The position numbers and the translations under genes were made by a program. Under the pieces are notes generated by a model that saw only the letters and a list, made by a program, of their open reading frames with translations, was not told where the DNA came from and did not search any database. Shown here piece after piece: positions 56,276 through 64,000 of a DNA stretch of 64,000 nucleotides; position 1 is the first letter of the stretch, and every line of letters begins with the position of its first letter. Source of the DNA: Hyposmocoma kahamanoa. Lineage: Eukaryota > Arthropoda > Insecta > Lepidoptera > Cosmopterigidae. The DNA is taken from assembly GCF_003589595.1 (NCBI RefSeq), contig NW_020653945.1, positions 7,814,458 through 7,878,457 of the forward strand, in the 5' to 3' direction.

Positions 56276-56877
56276 ATACAGGGTTATTTGTAAAATACTA
56301 ACAGCCTCGCAGGATTATATTACTGACATCATAAACAACAACTTTTGTTCCATGACTTTTGACAAAACATAATAAATTTACTAAAAATAAAGTTTTACAT
56401 TTTTGTTCTATCTGACACTTTTTAACCGACTTCAAAAAACTAAAGGAGATTCTCAATTCGACTGTATGTTTTTTTTATATGTATATTACGCGATAACTCA
56501 TTTGTGAACCGATTTTGATGATTATTTTTTTGATGGAAAGGGGATACCTCAGGTGTGGTTCCATTTCAATTTGAAGAAAATATACCTCTAAGGGTGGCAA
56601 ACCAGGGGATAAATGACTTTTGAGGTCGATTTTTTTAGTACTTTCTACTGTTTTTTTTAGTGTTTTTAAGTTCAAACGTGCAAGCGTCCTCCGCATCGAT
56701 TCCCAACTCATGCTGCACAGAGTTATTACCGTTTAGAGCGACCTACTTAAATCCATTTATGTTTCTATGAAAGTAAAATCTGATGAATTATTAAAAGTCA
56801 TGCGACAAAAGTTGTTGTTTATGATATTAGTAATATAGTCCTGCGAGGTTGTTAGTATTTTAAAAATAACCCTGTAT
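56276..56877. mobile_element. Long-inverted-repeat element carrying a family B copy
   Basis: ATACAGGGTTATTTGTAAAA at 56276 and the same string inverted at 56858-56877 are the outer ends; arms of about 87 bp share ACTAACA-CCTCGCAGGA, TATATTACT and AACAACAACTTTTGT. Family B copy 3 lies inside. The two open frames at 56166-56372 (plus) and 56757-57032 (minus) are the translated arms and look alike for that reason. Confidence 0.8.
56421..56644 (-). repeat. Interspersed family B, copy 3
   Basis: Minus orientation: TTTAACCGACTTCAAAAAAC, CTCAATTCGACTGTATG, ATTTGAAGAAAATATACCTC, TAAGGGTGGCAAACCAGGGG. Nested in the element 56276-56877. Confidence 0.85.
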
Positions 56878-57145
56878 TTACCCAACAAAATAGTAATCTT
56901 TTTATTTATCATACAACAAAAAAAGTTGAGCTGTGTATTATTTAAAAATAAAGTAAAAGTAAAGTAACTGCGAAAAATTGACGTTAATATTATAATTATT
57001 ATAACTTTTTTATAAAATAAAACGAACCTCAAAAGTTCGTGGAATCACATCTACTTACCAAGTTTTATTGAAATCGGTTAGCGGAAACCGGGTGAAATCC
57101 AATAAGCTGGACTCATGCCCTAATTTGCCACCCTTAGAGGTAGTT

Positions 57146-57440
57146 ATGGCAGCAGTAGAGCTCCTTGTGAAAAAGTTCGTCCAGAGAAGTACTGCCACCT
57201 TGCCTTTTTCTGCCGCCAAACAGTAAGCATTGCTGTGTTCCGGTTTTGAAGGGTTCTAGTGAAATTACAGGCACACGGGACTTGTCAACTTATGTCTCAG
57301 GATGACTGGCGCGGTGGCAATGCCCCTCAGAACTTTGCAATTTAAAGCTCTGAGTGGCAATGCAACTGGTAAAGACAGGCGTGTAGCTTACCATCGGATG
57401 GACGACATGTTCGTCCCGTCACTTGATATCATAAAAAAAA
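57146..57440 (-). repeat. Interspersed family C, copy 11, inserted in family B
   Basis: Full-length minus-orientation copy: GCAGCAGTAGAGCTCCTTGT to TTGATATCATAAAAAAAAG. Splits family B exactly between CTTAGAGGT and GGAATATTTTC, giving the true ends of family C. The 92-codon plus frame at 57302-57580 is translated repeat. Confidence 0.9.
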
Positions 57441-57479
57441 GTGGAATATTTTCTTTAAATTTGAATGGGATCACAACTC

Positions 57480-57554
57480 TGCCCTCGGAACAAAAAAGGG
57501 CACAACTGTCGTATAAAATACGAATAGTTGAGCCTTTTTTCGTTACAAGGGTAG
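57480..57554. repeat. 75-bp hairpin inside family B copy 4
   Basis: TGCCCTCGGAACAAAAAAGG, GCACAACTGTCGTA pairs with TACGAATAGTTGAGCC, TTTTTTCGTTACAAGGGTA around a TAAAA loop. Not present in the other family B copies, so it is an insertion. Confidence 0.8.
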
Positions 57555-57794
57555 TACTGATATACGCCCTTTCCAACTAGACCAGAATCATCGAAATCTG
57601 TTCACAAATCGCGTGATGTATACACAATAAAATCTAGTCGTATCATGAAACTCCTCCTTTTTTGAAGTCGGTTAAAATTAAGACCAAAAATGACAGACGT
57701 ACAATAATATAAATGAAAAAAGATACCGCATTAATGGAGAGCTCACTTTACTGGTGCAATGGTTTTCAGTCTGCAGAGTTATGAGGCTGACTTA

Positions 57795-58010
57795 TTAAGA
57801 TTTAAATTTGAAAGAAAGAAAGAAGAAAGGAAAGTAATTTATTCAGCACAATACACGTGGAGTACAATATTAATAATTAGTATTAAAAGTGTATTATTGC
57901 ACTGAAAAGGACCCAACTCAGCTAATACTGCGGCAGGGCCACAGCGCTGGTTTTCAGTGGACCCTTTTCGAAAATGCCGATTTTCGAAAAGAAATAAAAA
58001 TATATGAATA
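57795..58010 (-). mobile_element. 5'-truncated LINE 3' end with (TTTC)n tail
   Basis: On the minus strand: CAGTATTAGCTGAGTTGGGT, then GTGCTGAATAAATTACTTTC and CTTTCTTCTTTCTTTCTTTC. Same end structure as 39090-39331 with a different 3' untranslated sequence. CATTTTCGAAAAGGGTCC and its inverted partner GATTTTCGAAAAG make a hairpin at about 57955-57990. Confidence 0.6.
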
Positions 58011-58029
58011 AAATAAAAACAAACGTTCA

Positions 58030-58440
58030 CAAATTCAACTTTAGGTCGCTAGCGACAAGATCGGTCAACTGTTAGAAGTGTCTAGCTTGACGTCCTTTAG
58101 ACTGTAATATATTCTGAGTAAATATCTACTGTGCAGATGCTACGTAACAAGATAATGATAGCCATTCATAAATAGAACACGTAAGGTTTTATCTATTATA
58201 CTAAATGGCATGACACAGATTCATTTACTCGTAAATATAATAATACAGGTGTGTTATATTTTACTTATGAATATAAAATAATGTATTACATACCCATACT
58301 AGGTTCAATTTAGACACTAAAATACCTAACAGTTGTTACAGAATTTACATTGAAAACTGAGTTGCAAGAATTTAAGTATTTTTTAGAACAGATATGAAAT
58401 GTTAACAAATATGGTGGACTGACAACAAATATTATCTACA
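58030..58440. other. Stretch without recognised features
   Basis: AT-rich; no repeat or exon recognised. Confidence 0.55.
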
Positions 58441-58449
58441 AATAATCTC

Positions 58450-58746
58450 AGTGCACAGTACTAAAGAACCAACTTCAAAATTTCATTAAATTACATACTA
58501 TTAGCTAGGTTTTATTGAAATCGGTTACCGAAATATGCGCGAAACCGGATTCATTCCCTAGTTTGCCACTCTTAGAGGTGAAATATTTTCTTCAGATTTA
58601 AATGGGACCACTACTGAGATACCCTCTTTCCAACAAAAAAGAATCATCAAAATCTGTTCCCAAATGCCGAGTTGTCGCGTAACATACATACAAAAAAAAC
58701 ATACAGTCGAACTGAGAACCTCCTCTTTTTTTAAGTCGGCTAAAAA
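58450..58746 (+). repeat. Interspersed family B, copy 5 (uninterrupted)
   Basis: CAGTGCACAGTACTAAAGAAC, GAAATCGGTTACCGAAAT, TTGCCACTCTTAGAGGTG, ACCCTCTTTCCAACAAAAAA and TTTTAAGTCGGCTAAAA. Best full-length example. Directly after it GTTACGTAGCAGCTACGTAAC (58759-58779) is a short perfect palindrome with a 3-bp centre. Confidence 0.85.
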
Positions 58747-58930
58747 ACCAGTCAAGGGTTACGTAGCAGCTACGTAACTAGGTTTTTCACATAATGCTTC
58801 AACTTTATTAGAAATGCAAGAAGAGATACTTCAATTGTATGAATTCCATAAAATGCATTTTCAAAAATTTTCATTAAGTATAATTGCTACACATCGATAT
58901 TTTTATCATATTTTCATTAATACGTACATT

Positions 58931-59236
58931 TTAGTAGCAGTAGAGTTCTTATGATAGAGCTCGTCTTGGGAATTACTGCCATCGTACGTATTTCCGCCGC
59001 TAACCAGCAAGGTAACCACCACTCCGTTCTGGTTTTAAAGGTAAGGGTGCTAGTGAAATTATAGGCACTTGGAACTTGTCTCAGGATGACGGGCGTAATG
59101 GTAGTGTACCTCGGGTCTGTGGGATGTCACACTGCCACTCAGAAGCTCTGAGTGGCACTGCGACTGTTATGGGCAGACGAGTAGCTTACCACCAGGCGCA
59201 TGACTTATTCGTACCGTTACATATCATTAAAAAAAT
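58931..59236 (-). repeat. Interspersed family C, copy 12
   Basis: TTAGTAGCAGTAGAGTTCTT to CGTTACATATCATTAAAAAAA. Full length but diverged; GATCTTTGCGATTTAAAGC is replaced by a GTGGGATGTCACACTGCC duplication. Confidence 0.85.
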
Positions 59237-59269
59237 TGTGCATTTATAAAGCACACATCCAATAATCTC

Positions 59270-59402
59270 CGTACAGAATACTAAAAAATCGACCTCCAAA
59301 GTTCATGGAATTACATCTATTTGCCAAGTTTTATTGAAATTGGTTACAAGAAAGTGTGCGAACCCAATGTGTCACCATTTAATGTGGAATATTTTCTTCA
59401 AA
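59270..59402 (+). repeat. Interspersed family B, copy 6 (3' truncated)
   Basis: CCGTACAGAATACTAAAAAATC, TTGCCAAGTTTTATTGAAAT to GTGGAATATTTTCTTCAAAT. Confidence 0.8.
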
Positions 59403-59404
59403 TG

Positions 59405-59885
59405 CTTGTGAGCGTGGAATAACACCAATTAAGGTTTGTTTACCTTTCTGTATGTTTAATAGTTTACATGAGAATATGAAGAACCTACAAGTCCTTTAGA
59501 TACGAAGAAAAGAAAAAGAAAACATGAGAAAATTACAATGGCAGTAATCAACATATTGGCCACTGTTTTATTGTATTGGCATTTGATGTCTGACCTTTGC
59601 ACGAATAAGGTTAACAACATTATACGTTAATGTTAATATAAACGAACCGTTTAATTTTAACCGCGCGAATGCGGTTGCATGCTCGTGTTACTCATTGTCT
59701 TAATATTCGATCTCTACTGACATTTGTGATTGAAAGCAAATCAATTACGTACAATAACGTGATTATTGTACATAGGTCGCGTAATTGTATAGTTCCGCAT
59801 TTATTTCGAATTACGATAATAGTATTTATATCACTAAGATCTTAATAGTAGTCGCTAGCTGTGGATTTAGTCACAGAGAATTATG
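59405..59885. other. Stretch without recognised features
   Basis: AT-rich. No exon or known repeat. Confidence 0.5.
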
Positions 59886-59890
59886 TCTCA

Positions 59891-60064
59891 GGGTCGTATT
59901 CCAGAACTCTACTCAATACTCAAGTCAGGCTTGAGTATTGCAGTGAGCACTGAAAATCATACTCAAGTCCTTGCCATTAGGGTCGTATTTCCAGTGCTTG
60001 AAATCATACTCAAGTCTGCTCAAATCCTGACTTGAGCATTGAGTAGAGTTCTGGAATACGATCC
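59891..60064. mobile_element. Palindromic MITE P, copy 2, with internal duplication
   Basis: GGTCGTATTCCAGAACTC at the left and inverted GGATCGTATTCCAGAACTC at the right. Contains an extra internal GGGTCGTATTTCCAG at 59981-59995 and a repeated AAATCATACTCAAGTC, so one copy has partly inserted in or recombined with another. The right end is followed by TTA at 60065-60067. Confidence 0.8.
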
Positions 60065-60067
60065 TTA

Positions 60068-60345
60068 GAGTGGTTACACACTGCGATTTTAAGCGGCGAT
60101 GCAAACGAACGTTCGTGAAACGCACGATTGCATCGCTACACTTGCGATATATAGGCGATTGCATCGATGGAAACGCGCGACTGCATCGATACAAACGCGC
60201 AATTGCATCGATACAAACGCGCGATTGCATCTATGCAATCGCCAATAAATCCCAAGTGTAGCGACACACGCGCGTTCTTATCGATGCAGTCGAGGGTTTG
60301 CATCGCTTTTGTATCGCTGTTAAAAGTCGCCTTGTGTAACCGCTC
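60068..60345. mobile_element. PIF/Harbinger-like MITE with internal 22-bp tandem repeats
   Basis: 278 bp. Ends GAGTGGTTACAC and, inverted, GAGCGGTTACAC (11 of 12); arms continue with GCGAYTTTTAA and GCGATGCAAAC. TTA duplicated at 60065-60067 and 60346-60348. Four units of about 22 bp (GCGATTGCATCGATACAAAC plus GC) lie at 60155-60242. The open frames on both strands are translations of this repeat (D-C-I-D-x-N-A-R-L-H-R). No gene. Confidence 0.85.
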
Positions 60346-60413
60346 TTACAGTAACTCATGTAGCTGGCCTGACGGGTGTACAGAATATTTTAAAATATTA
60401 AGTTTTACTGCTT

Positions 60414-60500
60414 TTGTTATAATTATTAATATAAAGATCAAACACAAAGAAAAACTCCTTCGATCCGGCTGGACTCGAACCAGCGACCTTACGAATTAAG
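60414..60500 (-). mobile_element. tRNA-like family G, copy 5 (truncated)
   Basis: TTGTTATAATTATTAATATA, AAGATCAAACACAAAG and the TpsiC-arm block CGATCCGGCTGGACTCGAAC on the plus strand. The D-arm and the right end are missing. Confidence 0.75.
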
Positions 60501-60612
60501 TAATACCATTAAGTTTTATTTTTAAAGTAACAGAACTTACTCTTGATCACTATCTGGCCCTGGTGCAAAGATAGTATCTACAATGGAACGAGTTCGCCCA
60601 GAAGATGTCTAC

Positions 60613-60888
60613 TCAATCGCACCCGGGTTGTATGTGCTCGAAAACACCGTCGCAAGAGTCGATGACGAAAAGCGCTTGGTAGTCCTGAAAGGAATATCGA
60701 TCAAGTAGGATGATATCCCGCCGTACGTCTAGATGTCCCTTGGTAAAAGGGGCGGCCGGAATGAACTGGAGCTTTTGGGCACACTCACCGAAGTATATTC
60801 TGTAGAAACCTAAAAGACAGGCAACTTTTGGCCAATGGGCTAAATTTTGAAGTTTAGATGCGAGCTTATCGTCGCCAATAGGCCAATA
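60613..60888 (-). pseudogene. ATG-less 91-codon open frame, retroelement pol-like
   Basis: Minus-strand frame open from a TGA just above 60888 to TGA at 60613-60615. It includes H-W-P-K-V-A-C-L-L-G-F-Y-R-I-Y-F, then C-A-Q-K-L-Q-F-I-P-A-A-P-F-T-K-G, and later Q-A-L-F-V-I-D-S-C-D-G. The order 'WP-x ... F/LLG-x-YR-x-x-F/Y ... P-L/F-T-x ... F-x-x-D-x-(S/C)-D' resembles the junction between reverse transcriptase and RNase H of Ty3/Gypsy-like LTR retrotransposons. The match is partial, and no other pol motifs, LTRs or primer-binding site are seen. The antisense strand also has a 41-codon frame (60583-60708), which could be the real one instead. Codon composition is clearly less AT-rich than the flanks. 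Confidence 0.4.
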
Positions 60889-61869
60889 AGTTCATTTTGC
60901 CTCTGAACTACCATACATACGTTTTCCAGTCAGATTATTTTACAAGTTTCGCTATTGTCATTGTTAAAAAAATATTTAGAACATAGAGGTGACACAGCTA
61001 ACTAAAGAGCAAAAAGAATTTAAATTACGAAAACTATAAGATTTACGAAAAATTGAGATGAGATAGATGTTTTCCTTTACCATTAGCAGAAGGTACAGCT
61101 GCTAAGCATTCGTAAACGTACGTAACATAGAAATCAAAGTCATAGATATATGCCGTCACAGGAATTCGAACTATGCTTACTACAAATATAGCTGCAAGTT
61201 AAAAAATGTTTCAATCTTTCTTTTCTAGCCATCTACTGTTGTAGTATTCACTGATAGGTCTATTACAAAACACAGCTGGCATGTCTGATAACGCATCAGC
61301 AAGTGAAGAATCAGTACGACATATTAGTAATTAGGTACCGTAAACTCAATTCCGTGTCCGTATTGTGTCTCTCACAAATTGCGTTATTACGCGCAATTGC
61401 GCCTGCGCTTGTCCTGGAAGCTTGCAATCACTGCTCAGTCAGCACTTCAAAATATTGATAACAATGAACTTATTTCAATCATTTCAATGTACCTTTCTGG
61501 CTAGCATTTCCAAACTTGACAAAATAATTTCAGAGTTCGTACTTAATATAAGATTATTACCGTTCAATAGCTTAGTTTTTTGCTATTGTATCGCCATATG
61601 TAAGAGGAGTTGATAACCCTCAGGCAAATCTGTTTAAGTTTAACGAGTGTAAAGTACAATAACACTAAATAAAACTGAAAATAGTAAATTAAATTTTAAC
61701 GTGGAATAATATCGTGATAATGTATTCAAGGCGTGATAATGATGACTGTAATGTTTTTATTAAAATTAATTTGTCATCCTAGAAGCTAAGGTTTCATTCA
61801 CAGTTCATTTATTAATTTCCATATTACATCGCACTTTCATCTATTCTACAATTTGCACTCTAACCCACA

Positions 61870-62097
61870 TTAAAGTGGGTAATTTATGTGCATAGATATG
61901 AACCTTTCAAATTTATCAAATGTATAAACACTATTTGCACAATAGCGATCAATATAATTGGAACATTCACTTGCTTCATCCGCGTTGTTGTAAGTTGTAA
62001 GCGCTAAATGCTCACGCAAACGTCTTCCTGCAAATGAACTCACTGCGCAGGTTCCACAGGAAGGGCATTCATTAGAAAGTATAAACGCATCATTGCA
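61870..62097 (-). CDS. ATG-less 75-codon coding-like open frame, unassigned
   Basis: Minus-strand frame from a TGA at 62098-62100 to TAA at 61870-61872. It starts C-N-D-A-F-I-L-S-N-E-C-P-S-C-G-T-C and ends K-F-E-R-F-I-S-M-H-I-N-Y-P-L. Cysteine-rich at the start with a balanced composition otherwise. Inside are GCA/GTGAGT (donor-like) and TTCATTTGCAG/GAAG (acceptor-like), so parts may be an exon. I recognise no family. Chance open frame or decayed element ORF cannot be excluded. Confidence 0.25.
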   Translation of the reverse strand, partial: CNDAFILSNECPSCGTCAVSSFAGRRLREHLALTTYNNADEASECSNYIDRYCANSVYTFDKFERFISMHINYPL

Positions 62098-62930
62098 TCA
62101 CTACGAAAGATTCACTTGCCCTGATCAGGTTTAGCCTGCTTTCAACATTATTGCCGTGACTTCGAATTCGACATAAGAAAACAACTTACTGTGAGTTACG
62201 CCGGTCCTGCAGATGCTAAGAAGTCATAACGTTTTTGCTCTCCTCACTCGGTAATGTACGGGCACTTACTGTTCAAGCAAGAGAAATGGACCATCTATTT
62301 TATTGCAATGCACAGATTGATCACCGATAACATTGTTGTCGTAAGTTTTGTCGATCGTCTGTCTCGATTTAATCGTCATATCCTGTATCAAGTTGCGCAG
62401 TAGTCGAAAAATAAATATTAAATCACTTTAATCCGACTAAAAGAGAGAACCAATATGGAAACCAGTTGGCGCAGGGTAACATCGGCTTTGATTGGAATAT
62501 ATGCGATAAGTCAAAGACAGGAGCGGCGACATTCCTTGCGAAATAGCCACTTCTAACGATGGCGCTTCATCGGTTCAATTTATTGGTTTCAACTAGGGTA
62601 CATGATTTCCAAAAAATAAAAGTACGTTAATTTTGTTCTTATATTTTTACCCACATGCAATGTTTAATCTTGTTTTGCCGAGTATGCAAACATTGTGTGT
62701 GTTATGATGACGCTCCGACCATGGCCGCTCTCACGGCCCACTGTCAACTGTTTGATTTTTTAAAGCAAACAAATGAAAATCTGCGTACGCAATTTTTTCT
62801 TGGAATATTGTCATTATGCTAAAATATGTCTTTCTCAATATTTGCTCCCTATATGTTTATAATAAAGGCGCAAGTAAAGTTAACGTAAAATTTTAAAAAC
62901 TGCACGTAGTACTCCAACGTTATTATAATA

Positions 62931-63079
62931 ACTTCCTCCTTACGGCCGAACGTTTACCATGCTGGTCTGGTCCATTTCTCTTAATGAGTTTGGGTGTAAT
63001 TCGTGGTTGTTTATGTGTGTCAATGGCACCCACGACACAGGGTTTCCCTAAGTAGTGCAGGGTTATGAGTGTGTGCGTT
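62931..63079 (+). mobile_element. tRNA-derived SINE, family K, copy 2 (internal deletion)
   Basis: CTTCCTCCTTACGGCCGAAC, GTTTACCATGCTGG is the head; the B box and following 40 bp are deleted; TTGGGTGTAATTCGTGG, GACACAGGGTTTCCCTAAG is the body. Confidence 0.8.
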
Positions 63080-63084
63080 ATTAT

Positions 63085-64000
63085 TATATTAAATTATTCT
63101 AGTATGACTACAAATAATCACATTGGTACGACTAATGCGAAATAAGTGGGTAAAGAAACACGGGTAAAAACCAAGAACTTTCCTGATATTCACATATTTG
63201 TTTTAGGTTATCACAGCATGCTAAGCTGTGAATCAAGCCCTATGAGTCGGTGACCACGACAAAACATCGTAAAACAAACCTCTGACCCTGTAACTTTCCT
63301 GGTGTAAAATGCATGTTTATTGTTCGGCCACGCGGCCTATAGCAAATCGTAATTCTTTTTCAACATGTGCATACCTATGTTTGTTTGAAATCGGAAACCT
63401 CATGAATTTGCTATAATACAGGAAAATATTCGACCTCCTTACAAATTCCAATTCTCTTAACCAGTTTACAAAGCAGTTCGACAAAAATAAAGCCAGTAAA
63501 AAACTTGAAAACGTCCGAGTTTTAGTGGAGATGCCAATAGTATACACTTGCGAATTAATTTATTATTATTTAGATAATCATCAACTTAGCTACCTACAAA
63601 ATAAATAGTTGAACTAGGATATCATTACAGGTGATGAGGTGACACATTTTGTTTACTGAATATACCAGATACTAGTAATAATTTCTAATGAGTTCTTTAA
63701 AGAGCTATACAATTGATTGTGCCCTGTGGTTTCAATTCATTAGCAATTAATAGTATATTAACAAACGCAAATTCGCTTATAATGAGATTTTCATGAACGT
63801 AACCGTTCCAAATATTTGTAGAAAACACAAAACACGAAATAACGTTATTCTGACATAATGACCATCAGATACCAGTTATTATAGAACAACTTTATAAGAT
63901 GTACGGTATCTTAAATCATTTTAGTTCTCACGGAAATAATTAGCCCCACGTTGTAGGTACACTTCGCAAACGAAAAATTCTTGTAGCTAGCTATTTAAGT
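63085..64000. other. Stretch without recognised genes
   Basis: AT-rich. The 76-codon minus frame at 63317-63547 shows no motif; GGCCACGCGGCC at 63325-63336 is a small palindrome-like site. Confidence 0.5.

Larger units (their letters stand above)
57021..57676 (+). repeat. Interspersed family B, copy 4, interrupted twice
   Basis: Left part 57021-57145 (AACGAACCTCAAAAGTTCG to TTGCCACCCTTAGAGGT) and later parts from 57440 (GGAATATTTTCTTTAAATTT) to TTTTTTGAAGTCGGTTAAAA. Family C copy 11 and a 75-bp hairpin interrupt it. Confidence 0.85.

Noticed and set aside
56166..57032. Two similar short proteins on opposite strands
   Set aside because: Their similarity (D-Y-I-T-x-I-I-N-N-N-F-C) is due to the inverted arms of one element.
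60413..60480. CRISPR-like alternation of repeat and spacer at 60.1-60.2 kb
   Set aside because: The 22-bp units are contiguous without spacers, lie in a MITE, and the genome is eukaryotic.
59925..60499. Three overlapping frames with repeated D-C-I-D motifs
   Set aside because: They are translations of the 22-bp tandem repeat and the ends of a MITE.

Overview
This window looks like nuclear DNA from a lepidopteran insect (moth or butterfly). It is AT-rich, has no bacterial operon structure and no long uninterrupted gene, and is packed with short interspersed elements of kinds I recognise from moth and butterfly genomes: tRNA-headed SINEs, a 'pseudo-palindromic' fold-back family carrying the CGACGTTTCGG core, a family ending in AAGTCGGTTAA, mariner remnants and 5'-truncated LINE tails. 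The order-level call is inference from these repeats; I cannot name a species.

Host genes are sparse. The best host coding signal is a minus-strand gene with very long introns. A GC-rich exon at 35784-35905 reads like the start of a PH domain (W-E-P-F-Y-C-V-L...). A second exon at 19507-19690 has good splice sites and the matching phase. Two weaker, phase-compatible pieces extend the chain: a 41-bp candidate microexon at 37383-37423, and a candidate terminal exon at 18228-18430 followed by AATAAA. Neither main exon begins with ATG, so ATG-based ORF calling misses them. Most of the window is probably intron or flank of this gene.

Layout. 1-1.05 kb: decayed mariner transposon cut by the window edge. 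1.6-11.3 kb: SINE, fold-back copy, a 240-bp tandem duplication, several MITEs and the C-D-C composite at 8.1-8.7 kb. 11.3-19 kb: few elements, CpG-rich islands, a tRNA-like TIR element and a LINE remnant. 18.2-19.7 kb: host exons and CTCF-like motifs. 21-28.7 kb: repeat-dense, with a LINE reverse-transcriptase remnant, a SINE flanked by 90-bp direct repeats and nested MITEs. 33.4-35.4 kb: second copy of unit D, tRNA-like element and a second mariner carrying a LINE tail insertion. 35.8-37.4 kb: host exons. 36.3-39.3 kb: SINEs, MITE and LINE tail. 42-45 kb: nested MITE and a transposase fragment. 47-60.5 kb: densest repeat zone, with a run of B and C elements inserted into each other at 56.3-59.4 kb. 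60.6-62.1 kb: two minus-strand open frames without useful ATGs, one resembling a retroelement pol segment.

The genes do not form a pathway. The biology visible here is the history of transposition inside long introns: at least seven non-autonomous families, many nested, several with target-site duplications that allow superfamily assignment (hAT, PIF/Harbinger-like, mariner). I see no rRNA, bona fide tRNA gene, CRISPR array or viral gene set. Boundaries of repeats are by eye and usually good to within about 10 bases.
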